From: Serilophus lunatus
Taxonomy: Eukaryota; Chordata; Aves; Passeriformes; Eurylaimidae
DNA length: 64,000 bases
Reading direction: 5' to 3'
Assembly: GCA_013399895.1 (NCBI GenBank)
Contig: VXBA01001267.1
Coordinates: forward strand, 768,471-832,470
Numbering within the stretch: the first letter of the stretch is position 1; each line of letters starts with the position of its first letter. Below are positions 22,844-36,900 of the stretch, piece by piece. A model generated the notes under the pieces. It was not told the DNA's origin. It searched no databases and worked only from the letters and a program-made list of their open reading frames with translations. The position numbers and the translations under genes were made by a program.

Positions 22844-23755
22844 AATCAGACAAACAAAATATTTGGGAAAGAAAATAGATCAAAATATTCTATGAATTCT
22901 TAAGCAGAACTGATTTGCACTAATTTGTGTACTTGGTTGTAAGACAAAGAACTCTGAAACTTGAAATAGTATCTTGTAACTACACCTTTCTAACAAGAGG
23001 CTCCTCCATTAGTTCTTCTGATATTTAAAATGTAACCTTGTGCTGAGGATAGAATTTTCTTTTGGCACTTAATCATGACAATGTACTATTTTACAGTGGA
23101 CTACTTCCATGTAAAACAAAACAAACTTGAAATACATCTAATACTGATTTCTGAGATGCAAATAGCATCTGTCATAACTTGCACTATAGTCTTGCATTCT
23201 GACATAACAAAAAAATATTCTTCAGGTAGTAACATAATTATTGTTAAAATCCAAACAAGCCCCATACATCAGTGGAGATAGGTAAATAAAATGCTGAAAC
23301 TCATTTAAAAGCCACAGTATTTCTGGTATAACTTCTGGTAATGATGAATACTGAATAATATGCAAAATATAATTAAAACACATCTTTGAACAGAAAATGT
23401 AAAACAGGATGAGATGGCTTTCTGTGTACAAATGACTTTATATGAGAGTGAATTAAAATATAAGCTTTTGCAAGCACTTTTAAAGCATTCTTAAATTTAT
23501 CAACATGATGTATACCTTACTGAGTATATACTTTGCATCTGGCCTTATCTATACATATATATATATATGTATGTCTGTGTACTTAATCATGACCTCAATT
23601 ATGCTTATTTCTGATTTTGAGTTGAAATTTAGAGTATCTTTTATAATTCTTAAATTAAATATACTGCTGCAGAGAGATGTGAGGATTTCTGCCTATGTTT
23701 CCACACACTAAACCAGTGACTATTAAAATTAACAATTTTAGGTAAAAGAATTAAA
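22844..23755. other. AT-rich DNA, no gene seen
   Basis: Includes a short AT repeat at about 23551-23568. Nothing else is recognised. Confidence 0.5.
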
Positions 23756-24060
23756 TGTGTTGGGGGAGTTGGATTGGTTGTGGCTTGTCATCAGAGGAGG
23801 GGGTTCAATATGGTTGTTGGCTCAACAGCAGAACATTGTGGCCCATCTCCCTTGGCTGAAAGGTACTGTATGTATTCAGAGTACCACAATATTCCCCCTT
23901 TCTGTCAGGACTTCAGTGGAGGGAGGCCACGTAGTCTCCACTCCAATCCGTGCTCCTTTCCATCCCTCTGAGCAGATGCTTATTGTTTTAGGGGGGATCA
24001 TGTTGACTGTGTTCCACCCAGGGAGTAGCATCTGCATTTTACCCCATAACTCTTAATCTC
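23756..24060. other. GC-richer unclassified block
   Basis: A 300-bp patch with a clearly different composition from its flanks starts near TGTTGGGGGAGTTGG. It is probably a piece of an old LTR or other repeat. Its open frame (23757-24056) has no domain. Confidence 0.3.
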
Positions 24061-25123
24061 ATCTAAATTTTAACCCTAGCCATCATTCCACAGTGTGTTA
24101 CCTTGTCATAAAAGGAAATCAGGTTTGATAACCAGATTTGCTCTTTTTTGTCCATGTGGCACCAACAATACCACCAGAGAAGACCCTGGGGGACTGCAGA
24201 ATTATGAGAAAATACCCTCTGACTGCCTAATGGAATGATACAGAGAAGATGTTAACAGATTTTTCTTAAAAATTCATAACAAAAGGTCATGAGGCAATGC
24301 CTATGAGCTGGAACAAGACAAATTTCAATCATATATTAGAAATAATCATTTCACCATCAGTGTGATCAAATAATTGAATAAATTGCTCAGTGAGTTTGTG
24401 TAATCTCTATCCATAGTGATGTTAACAGTTAGCTTTATGTTATCCTGAACAATATCTGACTTTGAAATTGGATGTAACTTCAAAATTGTCCCTTGCTGAG
24501 CAGGGTATTGGTTAGGATCACAGCACTGCTAGAGTTTCTTTTTGATCTAAATTTTTATGACTTATGATCCAGTAATTAAGGTAGTGCACTTCAATTTTTG
24601 TCTGTTCAGTACAGATCCTTTTTTTAATGCTAAAGTGCCTTAGAGCTGAGTATAGCCTCTCACAAATATACAGACAGTACTGATTCTGCTTTTTAACTGT
24701 TTCGATAACTGACAGCTACTGCTGTAAGCAGGAATTCCTAGTCAATGTCCTATGTTCTCATTAACCAGGCCAAAGTTCTTCTCCCATAGATTAGACTACC
24801 AAATCTCAGTTTTCTTTCACCAGGTCAGATAAACTAATCTGTTAGCCCACTGCTTATTTCTTTCAACTATTAGAGTCTCATCCTAAATAACCTTTTTTCT
24901 TCTTCTTCTTCCCTCAAAGCTCTTAAATTGCGTTGAAATAAAACAATTTTAATTTGGCATAAAGAAATCGCATGACATCATTGTGAGGAAAAACTGCATG
25001 TTTAAATTGGCAGCCATAAAGAAACTGGAGCTTATGAGAAAAAGAGAGAGAGAGAGACGAAAAGGAAGGAAGGAAGGAAGGAAGGAAGGAAGGAAGGAAG
25101 GAAGGAAGGAAGGAAGGAAGGAA

Positions 25124-25157
<34 letters not shown>

Positions 25158-27251
25158 GAAAGAAAGAGCTTAATAGGCTAACAACCCTAGCATGTTCCTA
25201 GAGTTCAAATATGCAGAAGTGAGAAGGAACTGCAGCAGAGATGCAGCAACAGAATGTTTTCATGCTCACCCCAAGCTACAGACACAAACATTGTTGTGTT
25301 CAGAAAATCAAGTAATGCCTGCACCGCAGGAAAAAAAATCTCTGAGAAGCACCAGTTTAGTGTCTATGGAAATACTAGCATAGTAGAAATGATGACTAAA
25401 AATCAATGTTGTTGTTGTTCACTGTTTTTCTTAATGAATAGAATATATCAGATGCAGGAGATCAACTGTACTTTCAAAGTTTGGGATCTTAAGTACAGGC
25501 TTTGGAGCAATGCATCAGTTTCTTTTTAATTTCATTTTTTGGTAAACTTTTTATAGCAAAAATTATTTTATAGGACAAACATTTATGAAGCTAAGTTTCA
25601 GTTCATAAGTTGCAAAGCATTACTTAGCAGGAAAAAATGAAAAAGCAATAAATTTATAGGAAGCTAAAGATAAAAATAATGTTTTAGGTAACAGTAAAAA
25701 TTACCAGAGTACAGAAAATTGAAGTGTATTTTTAATGCAAAAGTCACAAACAGATTTTTTAAAAATAATTTTCACTAACGAAAAAAGTACTTTTAATGCT
25801 ATTTAAATTCACCAGAGGTGTTTGCAACAAGCAGAAAATCAACATTTCTTCAATTCCTTAAATAAATCACATATTTTATAATAATCTCAATAGGTAAGTA
25901 CTTAAAATTGCATGCTTGTGTAGTCCCTTTCTCTACAGAAATGAATGCCATGACAGCTAAGCAGCAACTATACTCAGAATACCTTCACTGCACTGGCATT
26001 TGAGTTTGATGCCACAACATTCAGGAAATAAATGAATTAGAGGCCTTGAATAATATGAGGAAGGTGGCTTCTGGAATAGCATGATATGAAGCTGTGTGCT
26101 AAAGAATTAATATGATTTAGCATTGTGAATGAGAACAAATAGCTTTGGAGAGAGGTAATTTCATTAAAGTAAGAGAGTTTAAAACGTAAACAAAGGAATA
26201 AGAAGTCAGGAAAGTGACAGAAATTTTAGGATATCAGCAGGCTTACTGGCTTCAGAGTGTTGACTTAATGGGGGAAAAACATTTTGATTTTAAATGTGGT
26301 CCATCTATCTTTGATCAAATAGGGATAGGTGAACATATGACAATAGGAAAAAATTAACTAAAGCACCCATCCAAAGATGAAGGAAAATGTCTAAAATCTT
26401 GTTCTGTGCATCGCCGCTCTGACTCTCAGCAACGCTGGCTTCACTGAAGCACCAAGAGTGAGCTTCTTTTTCAGTTGAGTCAAACAAAAGATACTCAAGA
26501 TGTGTAGATTTCCTGAATGACCGTTTAAGTTTTTCAGTGCAGATAATTTAAGAGTTTGCCTGAATCTATTTTCTAAATTCTGTCTCCTCAGAATAAGAGA
26601 TGACATACTGTCCATCCACAAAACAATCCAAGAAGATTGAAGAATCTAGGTACTTTGCAGTTATAGTTTAGAAGTTCAATGCATGGCTCATGCAAATGTA
26701 AAAGTTCAGACACAAAAAGTAACAACTCATTTTGGCCCTTTGAATATTTATCCTGAGTTGTTGCTTTTTTCAGATGCCTATAAGTAAGCAGTAGTTGAAA
26801 ATAAAGTTCCCCTCACTGACCTAATCTCCTTTTCTGGGTCTGTAAAAGAAATAATATGAAATGCAATGCAATAAATGAAATGGTGTAATACTGTCCATGG
26901 GAAGAAATATAGATCTTAAAGGAACAATTCACGTGACTAAGACAAGCATGCATACGCCTTGCCAGGTATAGAAAGTCACTAGGAAGAGACACATGTAAAA
27001 AAACCCAAATGTAAGTTAACAATACACTTAATGATTACAGTAAACACAAATTTTCAGAAGACAATAAAATTGTTACTCTCAAAAGGTCTTGACGGCTGGT
27101 GGAAAGGTCTTGAAGGCTGTAGAAGAGAGAACAAGGGCCAAGATTTATACCGTTTATATGAAGAAAATAAGATTATATTTCTTTTTTTTTTTGTGAAATC
27201 GAGAAATTGGAAATCTTCTCATTGTCTTTGTAACACTCAAGTTTTGAAGAC
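24061..27251. other. AT-rich DNA, no gene seen
   Basis: Apart from the purine microsatellite at 25041-25170, nothing is recognised. Confidence 0.5.
25041..25170 (+). repeat. Compound (AG)n(GGAA)n(GAAA)n microsatellite
   Basis: An AG run is followed by about 16 GGAA units and then about 10 GAAA units. This is an all-purine strand about 130 bases long. The Lys/Arg/Glu-rich frame across it (24983-25201) is not a gene. Confidence 0.95.
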
Positions 27252-27979
27252 ACAAGCTTAACTGGGATTATTACTTTTATTTAAGTCTTAAAAAGATTTC
27301 ACTTAACTGAGCTTTTGCAAAAGCCCGTAGCTCATTATTACCTCAAATTTTCATACAGAGGAAACAGTAACATGCTTCTCCAGAAGATTTCTTTTTAATT
27401 TAGTGAGAAAATAAAATATTTAGCAAAAAGCTTTACAGCTAACATACAACCAAGGTAGAAGCATTCCACAAAAATTACCCAGCAAACAAAGCAACCAGTA
27501 ACCCAGAATACGAGCTCCTCGGCTTTAAGTTACCCAAAAGAGTTAAAGAAAAGAGAGACTAAAAGAGCAAAGAAAGAAGGAAGAGATTAGAATAAGAGAG
27601 AGGGCTACCGTCAAAGAGTCCTGTCATGATTGCGCCACAATGATAAGTTCCCAAGAGGAAAGCCCAAAATGAGGCCTTCCTCTGTGTATCTAGGTGGTTT
27701 GGATACCATGGCCGTCCCTCCCAGACAAGATATAGGGTCACTGACCACCCAATGCCCTCCAGGCCAGACTGAGGTGTGGTGCAGCCCATCACAGACTCCA
27801 GGGTCCATGGTGTGGGCGGGCTACCAGTCAGGCCTTTGAATGACAGCCCTTCGTCTGTGGCAGCCGGCCTGGCCATGAGCCTCAGGCCTGGCCCTTCCCC
27901 CACAGACACAAACACACACTAGCTGGTTTGTTCCGATCAAAACGATTAATGAAATGAGGCTCAAATCCAGGATCTCACA
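27252..27979 (-). mobile_element. LTR-family copy D, opposite orientation
   Basis: The reverse complement aligns with copy C. TGTGAGATCCTGGATTTGAG lies at the right edge, then the block with CTTATTCTAATCTCTTCC, then a pyrimidine tract leading to TTTTGGGTAACTTA. After that come TTGGTTGTATGTTAGC and TTCTCACTAAATTAAAAAG, ending near an AAATAAAAG. It has a GC-rich section (about 27700-27900) that C lacks. The minus-strand open frame 27559-27915 (118 codons) runs through LTR sequence and is not a gene. Confidence 0.62.
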
Positions 27980-30879
27980 GCCTTATATCTTCTCCATAAA
28001 TGAATGGGTTGTCTTCTGTATCCCTTCCTCCTTCTCCCTTCCCATTTCCCTCTTCCCCTTCCTCCTTTTCCTTTCTTTTTGCAAAATAAATAACTAGACT
28101 ATTTTTAAAAAAAATTCAGACTCATGGGGTTTAGTTGGAAACCAGTCTGCATTTCTCCACAGTTTTATATGTCTTACAATGCAACACTGAGAGGGTATGA
28201 CTCATGGAAATGTCCATAGGCATAATTACCAGTGTTTCCAGGCCACAGGATTCTTTTGGGACACTGACCTAAGTGAATTTACCATTAATCATTTTTTTTT
28301 TTTGCCTCAAGAAAGCATTATGTTTCTCTTCAAAAAAAGAGAAATAAGCATTTATAAGGGTTAGAAATGAAATATTGAAGGCATCATGGACAAGCAAATG
28401 TGTAAGAGCTTTCATTCTTCTTTAGATGCATTTCCATGTAGATTATGTTCTACCCAATACTGTCTCTTAGAGTTTTCATATTACAATACAGAGAGTAGTT
28501 TATACAGTTTGAGGGTTTTCAGGGATAAAAGTAAGTGATTGTTTCAATGAATCTCTGGCCTTTTTCTCCTCAATGAAGAAAATATTCCAAGATTTCCAAA
28601 TATCCAGATTTTCCAAGCAAGCTTTAAATCTGTATTCTGTGATGACACAGATCTAATGCAGCATTTCTTTTCAATTTCTACCCTGTTAACGTTAAAAATA
28701 AAAGTAGTTGTTAAAAAGGAAATTTACCAGTGTGAGACCTGTGAAGCTACTTCTATGCAAAACAGTTTTAAGATTTTTCACTCTCACTGCAATATAAATT
28801 ATAAATTGAGATCTTCAAAACAGTCTTCATCACATTTTAATTAGTTTAAATGTTCACTAGATGATTTGCTGAGTGCCCCATTTACACTTATTGCCTTTGG
28901 CATAAGCAAGGAAATGAGATTGCCTGGAAGTTCTCTTTCCACTCTGAAAAGCTTTAACTGAGCTTAAAGATAGTCAGTGTTACAGCCTGAAGCAAAATAA
29001 CCAAGTATTCAGTGATTTTTGCCAAGTATCTTTTTTCCAGGAATTGGAATGAACACTTGCACCATGTTAAAAAACCCTAGACTTTACATTTTATTGAGGA
29101 CAAGTAGTGGCATTAGCTCAGATCTAGATAATTCTGTACTTCAGTGATGAAATAAAATCTCTCCTTTAATGATGAAAAAGTGGGAATTTAATTTAGATAC
29201 AGAAATATAGTCATATATTAACAAGTAGGGTTTAGATTTATAATTTTTTAACAAAAAAACTTATTACTTCTGTTACTTTTCCGCATCAGCAATAGCAAAA
29301 ATGGGTAGAATAAGTAAAGCAGTTAGCAAGCAGAACATTCCTAATTCAGATAGAACTTGTTTTCACTATCCCTTTTGTGCAATTTTGCATAATCAGAATC
29401 AGGATGAAGATCATTACACACCCCCTGCCCCCAGGCTGAGAAGAACAAAAGGGGGCAATTTTTTTTTTTTATTTTAATCATATCCACATGAAAATGATGT
29501 TCCAAAAGAAGGAAATGTCTACCAAGCATAATGCTTTCTCTATGAAAAGGAACAGATAAAAGAGATAAAGCATCAATGTATCAAATACTGCACAGCACAA
29601 AGACAGCTTGGGCAATGGAAGCTTCATCTCAGAAAGAGTCAGAAAGGAAAAGAATTTATTCCTCTTGTCATTGCCACAGTATGACAGTTTGGACAGTTCA
29701 GTGTATTACCAATGAAGTTAGATGTGAAGTCTCAAAAGATGACACAAAAATGTAAGCTGGAAAAAGAACATCACAAGACACCAGAAGAGAACAAAGTAAA
29801 GAAATTTTGACATTCCAACAAATAAAAAACAGTGTAAAATATAAAGAAAGATTTAGAGTGACTCCTTTAGATACAGAAATAGATCACCATGTTTCCAAGT
29901 GAATCTCATTATTTACATTGTAATATATAAATTATAATTCTGCATATCAGGAGAATTTAAACATACTAATATATTCTTTGCTTTTAAATTTCCCTGCCAT
30001 AATCCTTTCCATCTTAAGCAAACATGTTTTTGTGAAAGCAAAACAATAATAAATAAAAAAGAATAAAAAGGAAAAATACAAGCAGATTGATATTTCATAA
30101 TCCTTTTATTATAAAAAATATCTGATCATGTGAATTGTAGTGAGAAAACTAAATGACACAAAAATAAACTGAAATAATATCAGTAGTTTTGAACTGTGTG
30201 TAGTTAGAATGTGATGATGAAATTAATGATACACTTGATCAAAATCTTACTCTCTGTATGTCCATGACTGATTTACCTATATCAAAAAATAAGTGGTGAT
30301 TAAAATACAGAAAATCATTTTTCTAAAAATGATCCTCCACATCAAGTGAAACAGTATTTAATCATAATATCAAAATTTACTTTGACAACTATACATTAAA
30401 ACTTCATCTCTATACAGTGATTTCTTGGAATCAACATGATATACCTAAGAAATCCTCTCACATTATCAGTATTATATGAAAAACTCTTACCCAGCTTTCC
30501 TTGACTATTTTTTTCAATTAGTTTAACTGATTAATAGATTTATGAGACACAGCAAAAATCCATTATTTATAGTTTTGGACATGTCTTCTTGCCTATATTA
30601 ATTTACATTAAAATATGCTTGAAAATCACTCCTGGGATGCAAGCTCATACATTTCCTGCTTCTTTTCCATTTAATGACATATATTAATAGTAATACCCTT
30701 TCTTAAACTATTCTGTCCCCAACTGCCCACACCAAGAGTAACCCTTGAGTTTTTCTAGGTACAATTATTCATTTTTTATCAAAATGCAGGAATTGAGAGA
30801 CATTTTCTGGTCTTATTCCAAACACTAATCCACACATGCAGAGGCAGCTGATTGGGTCTTAGCAAGTCCTTGTCTCCAG

Positions 30880-30922
<43 letters not shown>

Positions 30923-33900
30923 GTTTGATTATAGATATATAGGTAGGTATGTATGTATATAGAGAGTATGTTGTATAAAAACATACTACTTATATTTGAG
31001 TTGCTTTGATCTTTCTTTGAACCTATGAATTATTGTTATCACTCTAGTGGTCTATGCATCTCTGGAAGGAAATTAAAAGAGGAATGGCTGAATTTGTAAC
31101 ATTAGTGTTTCTCTATTCTTCCTCTCTTATTAGCATAAACCCAGATTAAAGATTTTCATGTTAGTTCATACGTAAAATATTGCCATCTGAGAAAATAAAA
31201 TATCCTATAGCTGTTAATCACATTGTTCTCAGTCCCAGTGGCAAGGAATGTCTTGATGTGTTGGTTTTTAATTGGTTTATATTTTTACAAAATTTAAGAT
31301 GATGTGTTTATTTCTGCATTTAAATCAGAAATAATTAAAATATCTTAACTGTTTTGTGATGGGACAGAAAACAGGAACAAGATATCTCTGAAGCCATATT
31401 CCATATCCCATGTTTAAAACAAGGTACTTTACGTGGATTTTAGAACCCAGCTCCTTTCATGCTCAGAGATGTCACATTACTGTTGGACAAAAGGACTTGC
31501 ATGATTGCAATCCATGTGTCACTCACTAGGAACTATGGCACCATCAGAGTGTAGCAATCTTATGGAAGTCCCAGAGATGAGGGAAAATAAGACCATCAAA
31601 AATCTTAAAAATTATGGGGGTCTAATCTAGTAATAAAGAAATTGCATATGCTCAGAATGGCACATACTTACTGTCTTCTGTATATAACAGAATTGCTTTA
31701 AGGTAGAAACTGAATTAGCAGCTTCATATTTAAATTGTTAAGACTTAAGGCTCCTCTTAAAATTTCACTATAGCTGACATACGTAATTTCTTATGCCTCA
31801 GAATGACTAGTGAGAAATATTTTTGGTAACAACTCTGAAGTTAGAAGCTAGACATGCACTTTTAAAAGTACAGTACAAGACTTTCATTTGTCATTCCTTA
31901 TACTAAGTTCTGAATATTTTATGGCTACATTCAGGAACTGGATGGCTTCTTTAGAATGAATAATTAAAACTTACTTTAAAATAACCATCTTTGGGGAATG
32001 GGTGCCTCAGTGAACTAAACAATTTCTGTTGCTATTCTCAACATTATTTCCCTGTAATTTCCTGACCCGATTTGCAGTACATTCTTTTATATTTCAGGAA
32101 AGAAATATATGCCAAGCTATCATGATGGGAACTAAAAATCCTAATATTGTAAGGTTGCCACAGAGAATTTAGATGACTAAGCAAAAAAAAAAAGAAAAGA
32201 AATCTCTTTTCACACAAGCTAGGCTCCTTAAATGTTCATCAAGTCTGAAGGTAGTTTTAAACCCTACTTTAAGAAGCTTGTCTGGTCTAGACAGACAATA
32301 AATCACTGTATTCCAGAGTTTGCCAGAGACTGTTTAGATGATTTTCCTGTCTAACAATGCTGAATGATTGGAAGCGTTTTGCAGAAATGTACTAATCTCA
32401 AACAAAGTTCAAGGGGTGATGGAAGAGAGTTTGTTTTCCTTTTAAAAAATGTATATTTAATAGACAGAAGGTAAAAATATAATTCAGAATGCATTTTTAT
32501 CAGTACAAATAAGTCATATTCCCTTTTTTTTAATTTGTAAATTACAGATGTTTACTGGTAGCGTGGCATTTACTATGCAATAAAGGCATAGTCTCATTAC
32601 TTGTTTCTATGCTATACCCTAGATGCCTTGAGCACTAGGATAATGTAAGAATATTGTTTACTTCACAGCTCAGGAAAAGCTGTGATGGATTTCAATTCAC
32701 TTCAAAGACTGTTCTTCTGTTGCTTGAATAAATATTGAAAATGAAGACAGCATTCTGTGACAAATATATACACTACTAAATATAGAGAATATAACTGACA
32801 CAGAAACTCTAAGCACATATTTTGCTAGGGCCTTACGATGAGACCCATGACAAAATACGTGTGACTTAAATTCTGTACTGGCATATATAAATACGACACA
32901 GTAGAAAAAGGGTAAGACAACTAACAGCTATGGCAAAATAATTTTTTATGCAGTTGTTCAATTCACAGGAACATTCCCAGTTTTCTAGCATTTATCTTAA
33001 TTTAAAATCAGAGTTTATGAACATTCTCAGAAAAAAAAACCAAACACCTAATTGCATGAACTGTGGGGATAGTGCAAGAATTCAGCCTAGTGATGGACAC
33101 TCTGAAATTTCTAGGCTTCTATCTTTGCTGCAGTTCAATTATTCTAACAGTGACAGAAGAGAAAGACACATATACAAAGAAAAATGTCGTTTTGGAAAAA
33201 AAGATATTGTCATGCCAGAAGCCCCATTGTTAAAGGAGAAGTCATGAATCTTCTTGTTTTTCTACCATCTCAGTCACAGTAACAGTGAAGTCCTCAGAAA
33301 CTTGAGCATATGTTTCGAAGTCAATGACCAAGGAAAACATTGGATGGATTCATGTACTCATTTTTTAGTTTAACCAGTATTTTAGACCACTGTGTGTAGA
33401 AGTAAGAGTTCTGCAGTGGTTTTTCTGTTTGTTTGGTTTTTGTTTTGTTGGGTTTTTTTTTGTTGTGGTGTTTGGGGTTTTTTTCCCCCTAGTGTTTTGG
33501 ATGGTCTTTTCCTCAATTTCATATTTCAGTGAAGGTCAGGAGCCTTCTTAAAAGTTCTCCTTGGTTATGTGTGATTCAATCTGAGCCATTTTTCTTCAGC
33601 ATGTGCTGAAAACCAGACCAAACCCAACAAAGAGGTGTTGGTTTTCTCACTTTGGGTTTTAGTTCAAATATGAAATTAAGAAGAACAAATAGTAACTGTT
33701 GAATTTAAGCATTTCAATCATTTGCCTAAATCATGGAAACTGATTCAAATTTTGGAGAACTGTGGAGGAAATGAAGGCATACTTCACTCTTGCTTTTACT
33801 TTGACTGTAGTATCCAGTTACTGGAATTAATGGCTAGATAGAAAGTCCACATATAGGATCATGCATTAAGATGCAAAACATCGTATTTCGTTACACTTAC

Positions 33901-36900
33901 AGATTTGTTTATAAACACATGCTAAGAGGAATAGATGACAAAATAATGAAGAGGAATAGATAATAGATAATATTATTTAAAAACTAGACCAACAGATCTA
34001 ACTTTCAGTTTTTACACTTCCAAGGCACTTTGATACCAAGTGGTATCAAATGCAACTATGTGTATTTTTCTCATACAAGCCTTTATTTTAGAATTGTATA
34101 TGTTTGTAATCAGAAATGTGCTGAATGTTAGGTTGAATCCTTAATCTAATCCTAATTCTTTTAATCTCACACTGTTATGCAAAGTGGTGATAAATTTGTT
34201 AGCTATTCTTGCTTTCCTTCATGCATAATGACTTCATAAGTAGATTGATAAGGCAAAAATTGTAGTAGTTCATGACTGCATTGCTATGACTCCACTACTG
34301 GAGTTGTAAAAATCTTAAAAAGAGTCTGAATTTTCCAAATGTTATGACAAATTCCTAACAGGTTCAGTTTCAAGTAAGGAAACTCAAACTACCTGCTGGC
34401 ATCTTCTTAAATTTTTTTGGTTGGTTGATTTTTTTTGTTTTGGTTTGGGTTTTTTTGGTTGGTTGGTTCGGTTTGTTTGTTTGTTTATGGGCTTGTTTTG
34501 GTTTAGGTTTTTTGTGTGTGTGCTAACTGTATTGGTGTTTTCTACTAGTCTTTTCTGAGAATGTAAGTCACAGACCAGTTCTCATCTTATGTTTTTATAG
34601 TAAAAAATAATATGACTATTGTTGTATCTATGCCTAAAATATTTGTATTTTTAAAAAAGGTCATTCTTCATACAACGAGAAGAATTATGAGACACATAAA
34701 TTACACAAGTGACAATTTAAAAAAAAAACAAAACAAACAAAAATAAACCCAAAAAAACACCTAAGCAGACTTCCATTGTGCTCATAAAATCCTTTTGGGT
34801 TAATGGAAGAACTGGAGGAAATAAATTTGATTCCTATAGAAGTTAAGAAAAAAATTGGTTTAAAAGTTCATATCTTTCCACTCGACCTTATATGCAAATG
34901 TTGAAAATAAGATTGCATAATACCTGTACGGAACATTTTTATCTTATTCCTTAATAAAATAAGAAGTAAATATAATGATACTGAGCACCACTACAACAAA
35001 ATAAAACTGATCACACGATGAGAAAAACCTGACTGCTTATTATTCCTGTATACAGGAAGCTGCAGAAAAACTTAGGATTGTTTTCCACACAATCCAGAAG
35101 ACATTAAAACTGATAATATCTGTGAGTTGCTTTGTTATACTAACAGTTCAGGGTGAAGTCCTTTTACTTTTATATTTTGTGTTACATCTATAAATTAAAT
35201 AATCCAAAATACCTTAAATCAAGGCCATCATCAATGTTTCATAACAATTTTGTAGCCTTCCTTGCTGCCCCATTGACTTCAGCTTGAAAACTATGTATAT
35301 ATAAAGAATTAAGCCTAAATCTTAAATACTCAAAATTTCCTTGTTTGCAAAATTATTTTCTACATGAATCTCATTACCTAGCAATGTTTCACAATTAATG
35401 TCTTCCATAAAAATAGTTAGTTATAATTAACATATTTAAATGTAAATCAATTGCCAACATATAACACATTATGAACATATTTTTCAATTACAATCTTAAT
35501 GGTTTCCTAAGAAAGCTGCAAAACATGAATGGCGCACACCTTTTATGACAGTTTTGCAGAGACATAATGTATCCAGCCTGTTATTTATGAAAATGTACCA
35601 AGTCAGCTGGTATCATAAACCTTTAGTTATTACATTGTTAGTGTACAACAAAGCTGGTTTACTTTCAGATCTCAGACAACTTTAGCTAATGATTTCATTT
35701 TACTATGTGACTTTTTCCTTAAAAAAATAAAATCTTCATTTCTTTTGTTTGATTTTTGCTTTTCCCCTCTTTCTTGGAAGCTCTTCTGGGAAGTCAACTT
35801 ATAACATCCTTTTAATTCTATTTCTCTGGCTATTTTGGTGACATCTAGTAAACTTTCCTCCTTCCATTTATCTGGAAATTAAATTTTACAATATTTCTCA
35901 TCATACACAGTTCATGGAAATAATGTCAGATGGGGAGAAGTACAAAATGGCTTGATTTTTTGTAAATTAGTGATGACAGTTTTGAGTCAGAACAACAGAG
36001 ATGATTCAATATTCTTGACTAGGTACTACAATTTTTAAGTCTACCATCTATGGTACATTTCTTGGCCTTTTTGTCATGCCCTCAGACAGCAGCCATAGAA
36101 GTTGTTTTTTGGTTTGGGTTTGTTTTTTTTTTTCCTTTAGTGCCAAATGCAGTTGCTTCTTTTATTTACAGTATTGGGTTTAGGATGTAATATGTCAGTT
36201 TTCATTCACTTCACATATCTGTGCCGTCCTAGACTTAACTAATCCACCAGACTTCCGGCATTTTAGAATGAATTTTAGATACTGTATATTCATCAATAAA
36301 ACATGAAAGACTCTCAAAGTACATGAAAATATTTATCATTTTAAGCAAATAAAACTTTGACAGTAGTGGCAAAGTGATGTAACCAAGACTAGTCAATTGT
36401 GTTAGAAAAAGTCTAAGAGATTAAGGGCAAAAGTTGTTTGATTCTGAATATTGAGAGAAGGAGTATTTGAAGTGTTCTGCCATAGTGATTTTTGTCATGA
36501 CTTGACATATCATAAAGTCTGCTGTAACATTTTGTGCAGCATCCAAAGTGATATCCTCATGCCAGAAGTTTGACTGGTGACAGATGCAAGTTTTCACTTC
36601 TAGTTTGACATTTGAATTCAGTACCATTAGCTTCTCCAGAAGCTTCTACTGCACACCTTCTAAGTAATTTGACACTTTGAATGAACATACTTAGGTAGTA
36701 ACTCATCTGCTTTGCAACTTTAGAGATTATGAAAAGCTGAAAGTGTACTGACATTATAAAACTCAGAGAGATTCAGCAAGTATTCAAAGTAGCCATAGAG
36801 ATACATAAACTTTCTGTTATTCAACATCATATATATTACCTAGAATAGTACATTGCTGACACAAGGCTTAGTATCTTCCTTTCAGCAGATAGTACCACTT

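Noticed and set aside
24983..25201. A Lys/Glu/Arg-rich frame
   Set aside because: It is a translation of the GGAA/GAAA microsatellite.
27559..27915. A 118-codon minus-strand frame
   Set aside because: It lies wholly within LTR-family copy D and has no viral or host protein signature.
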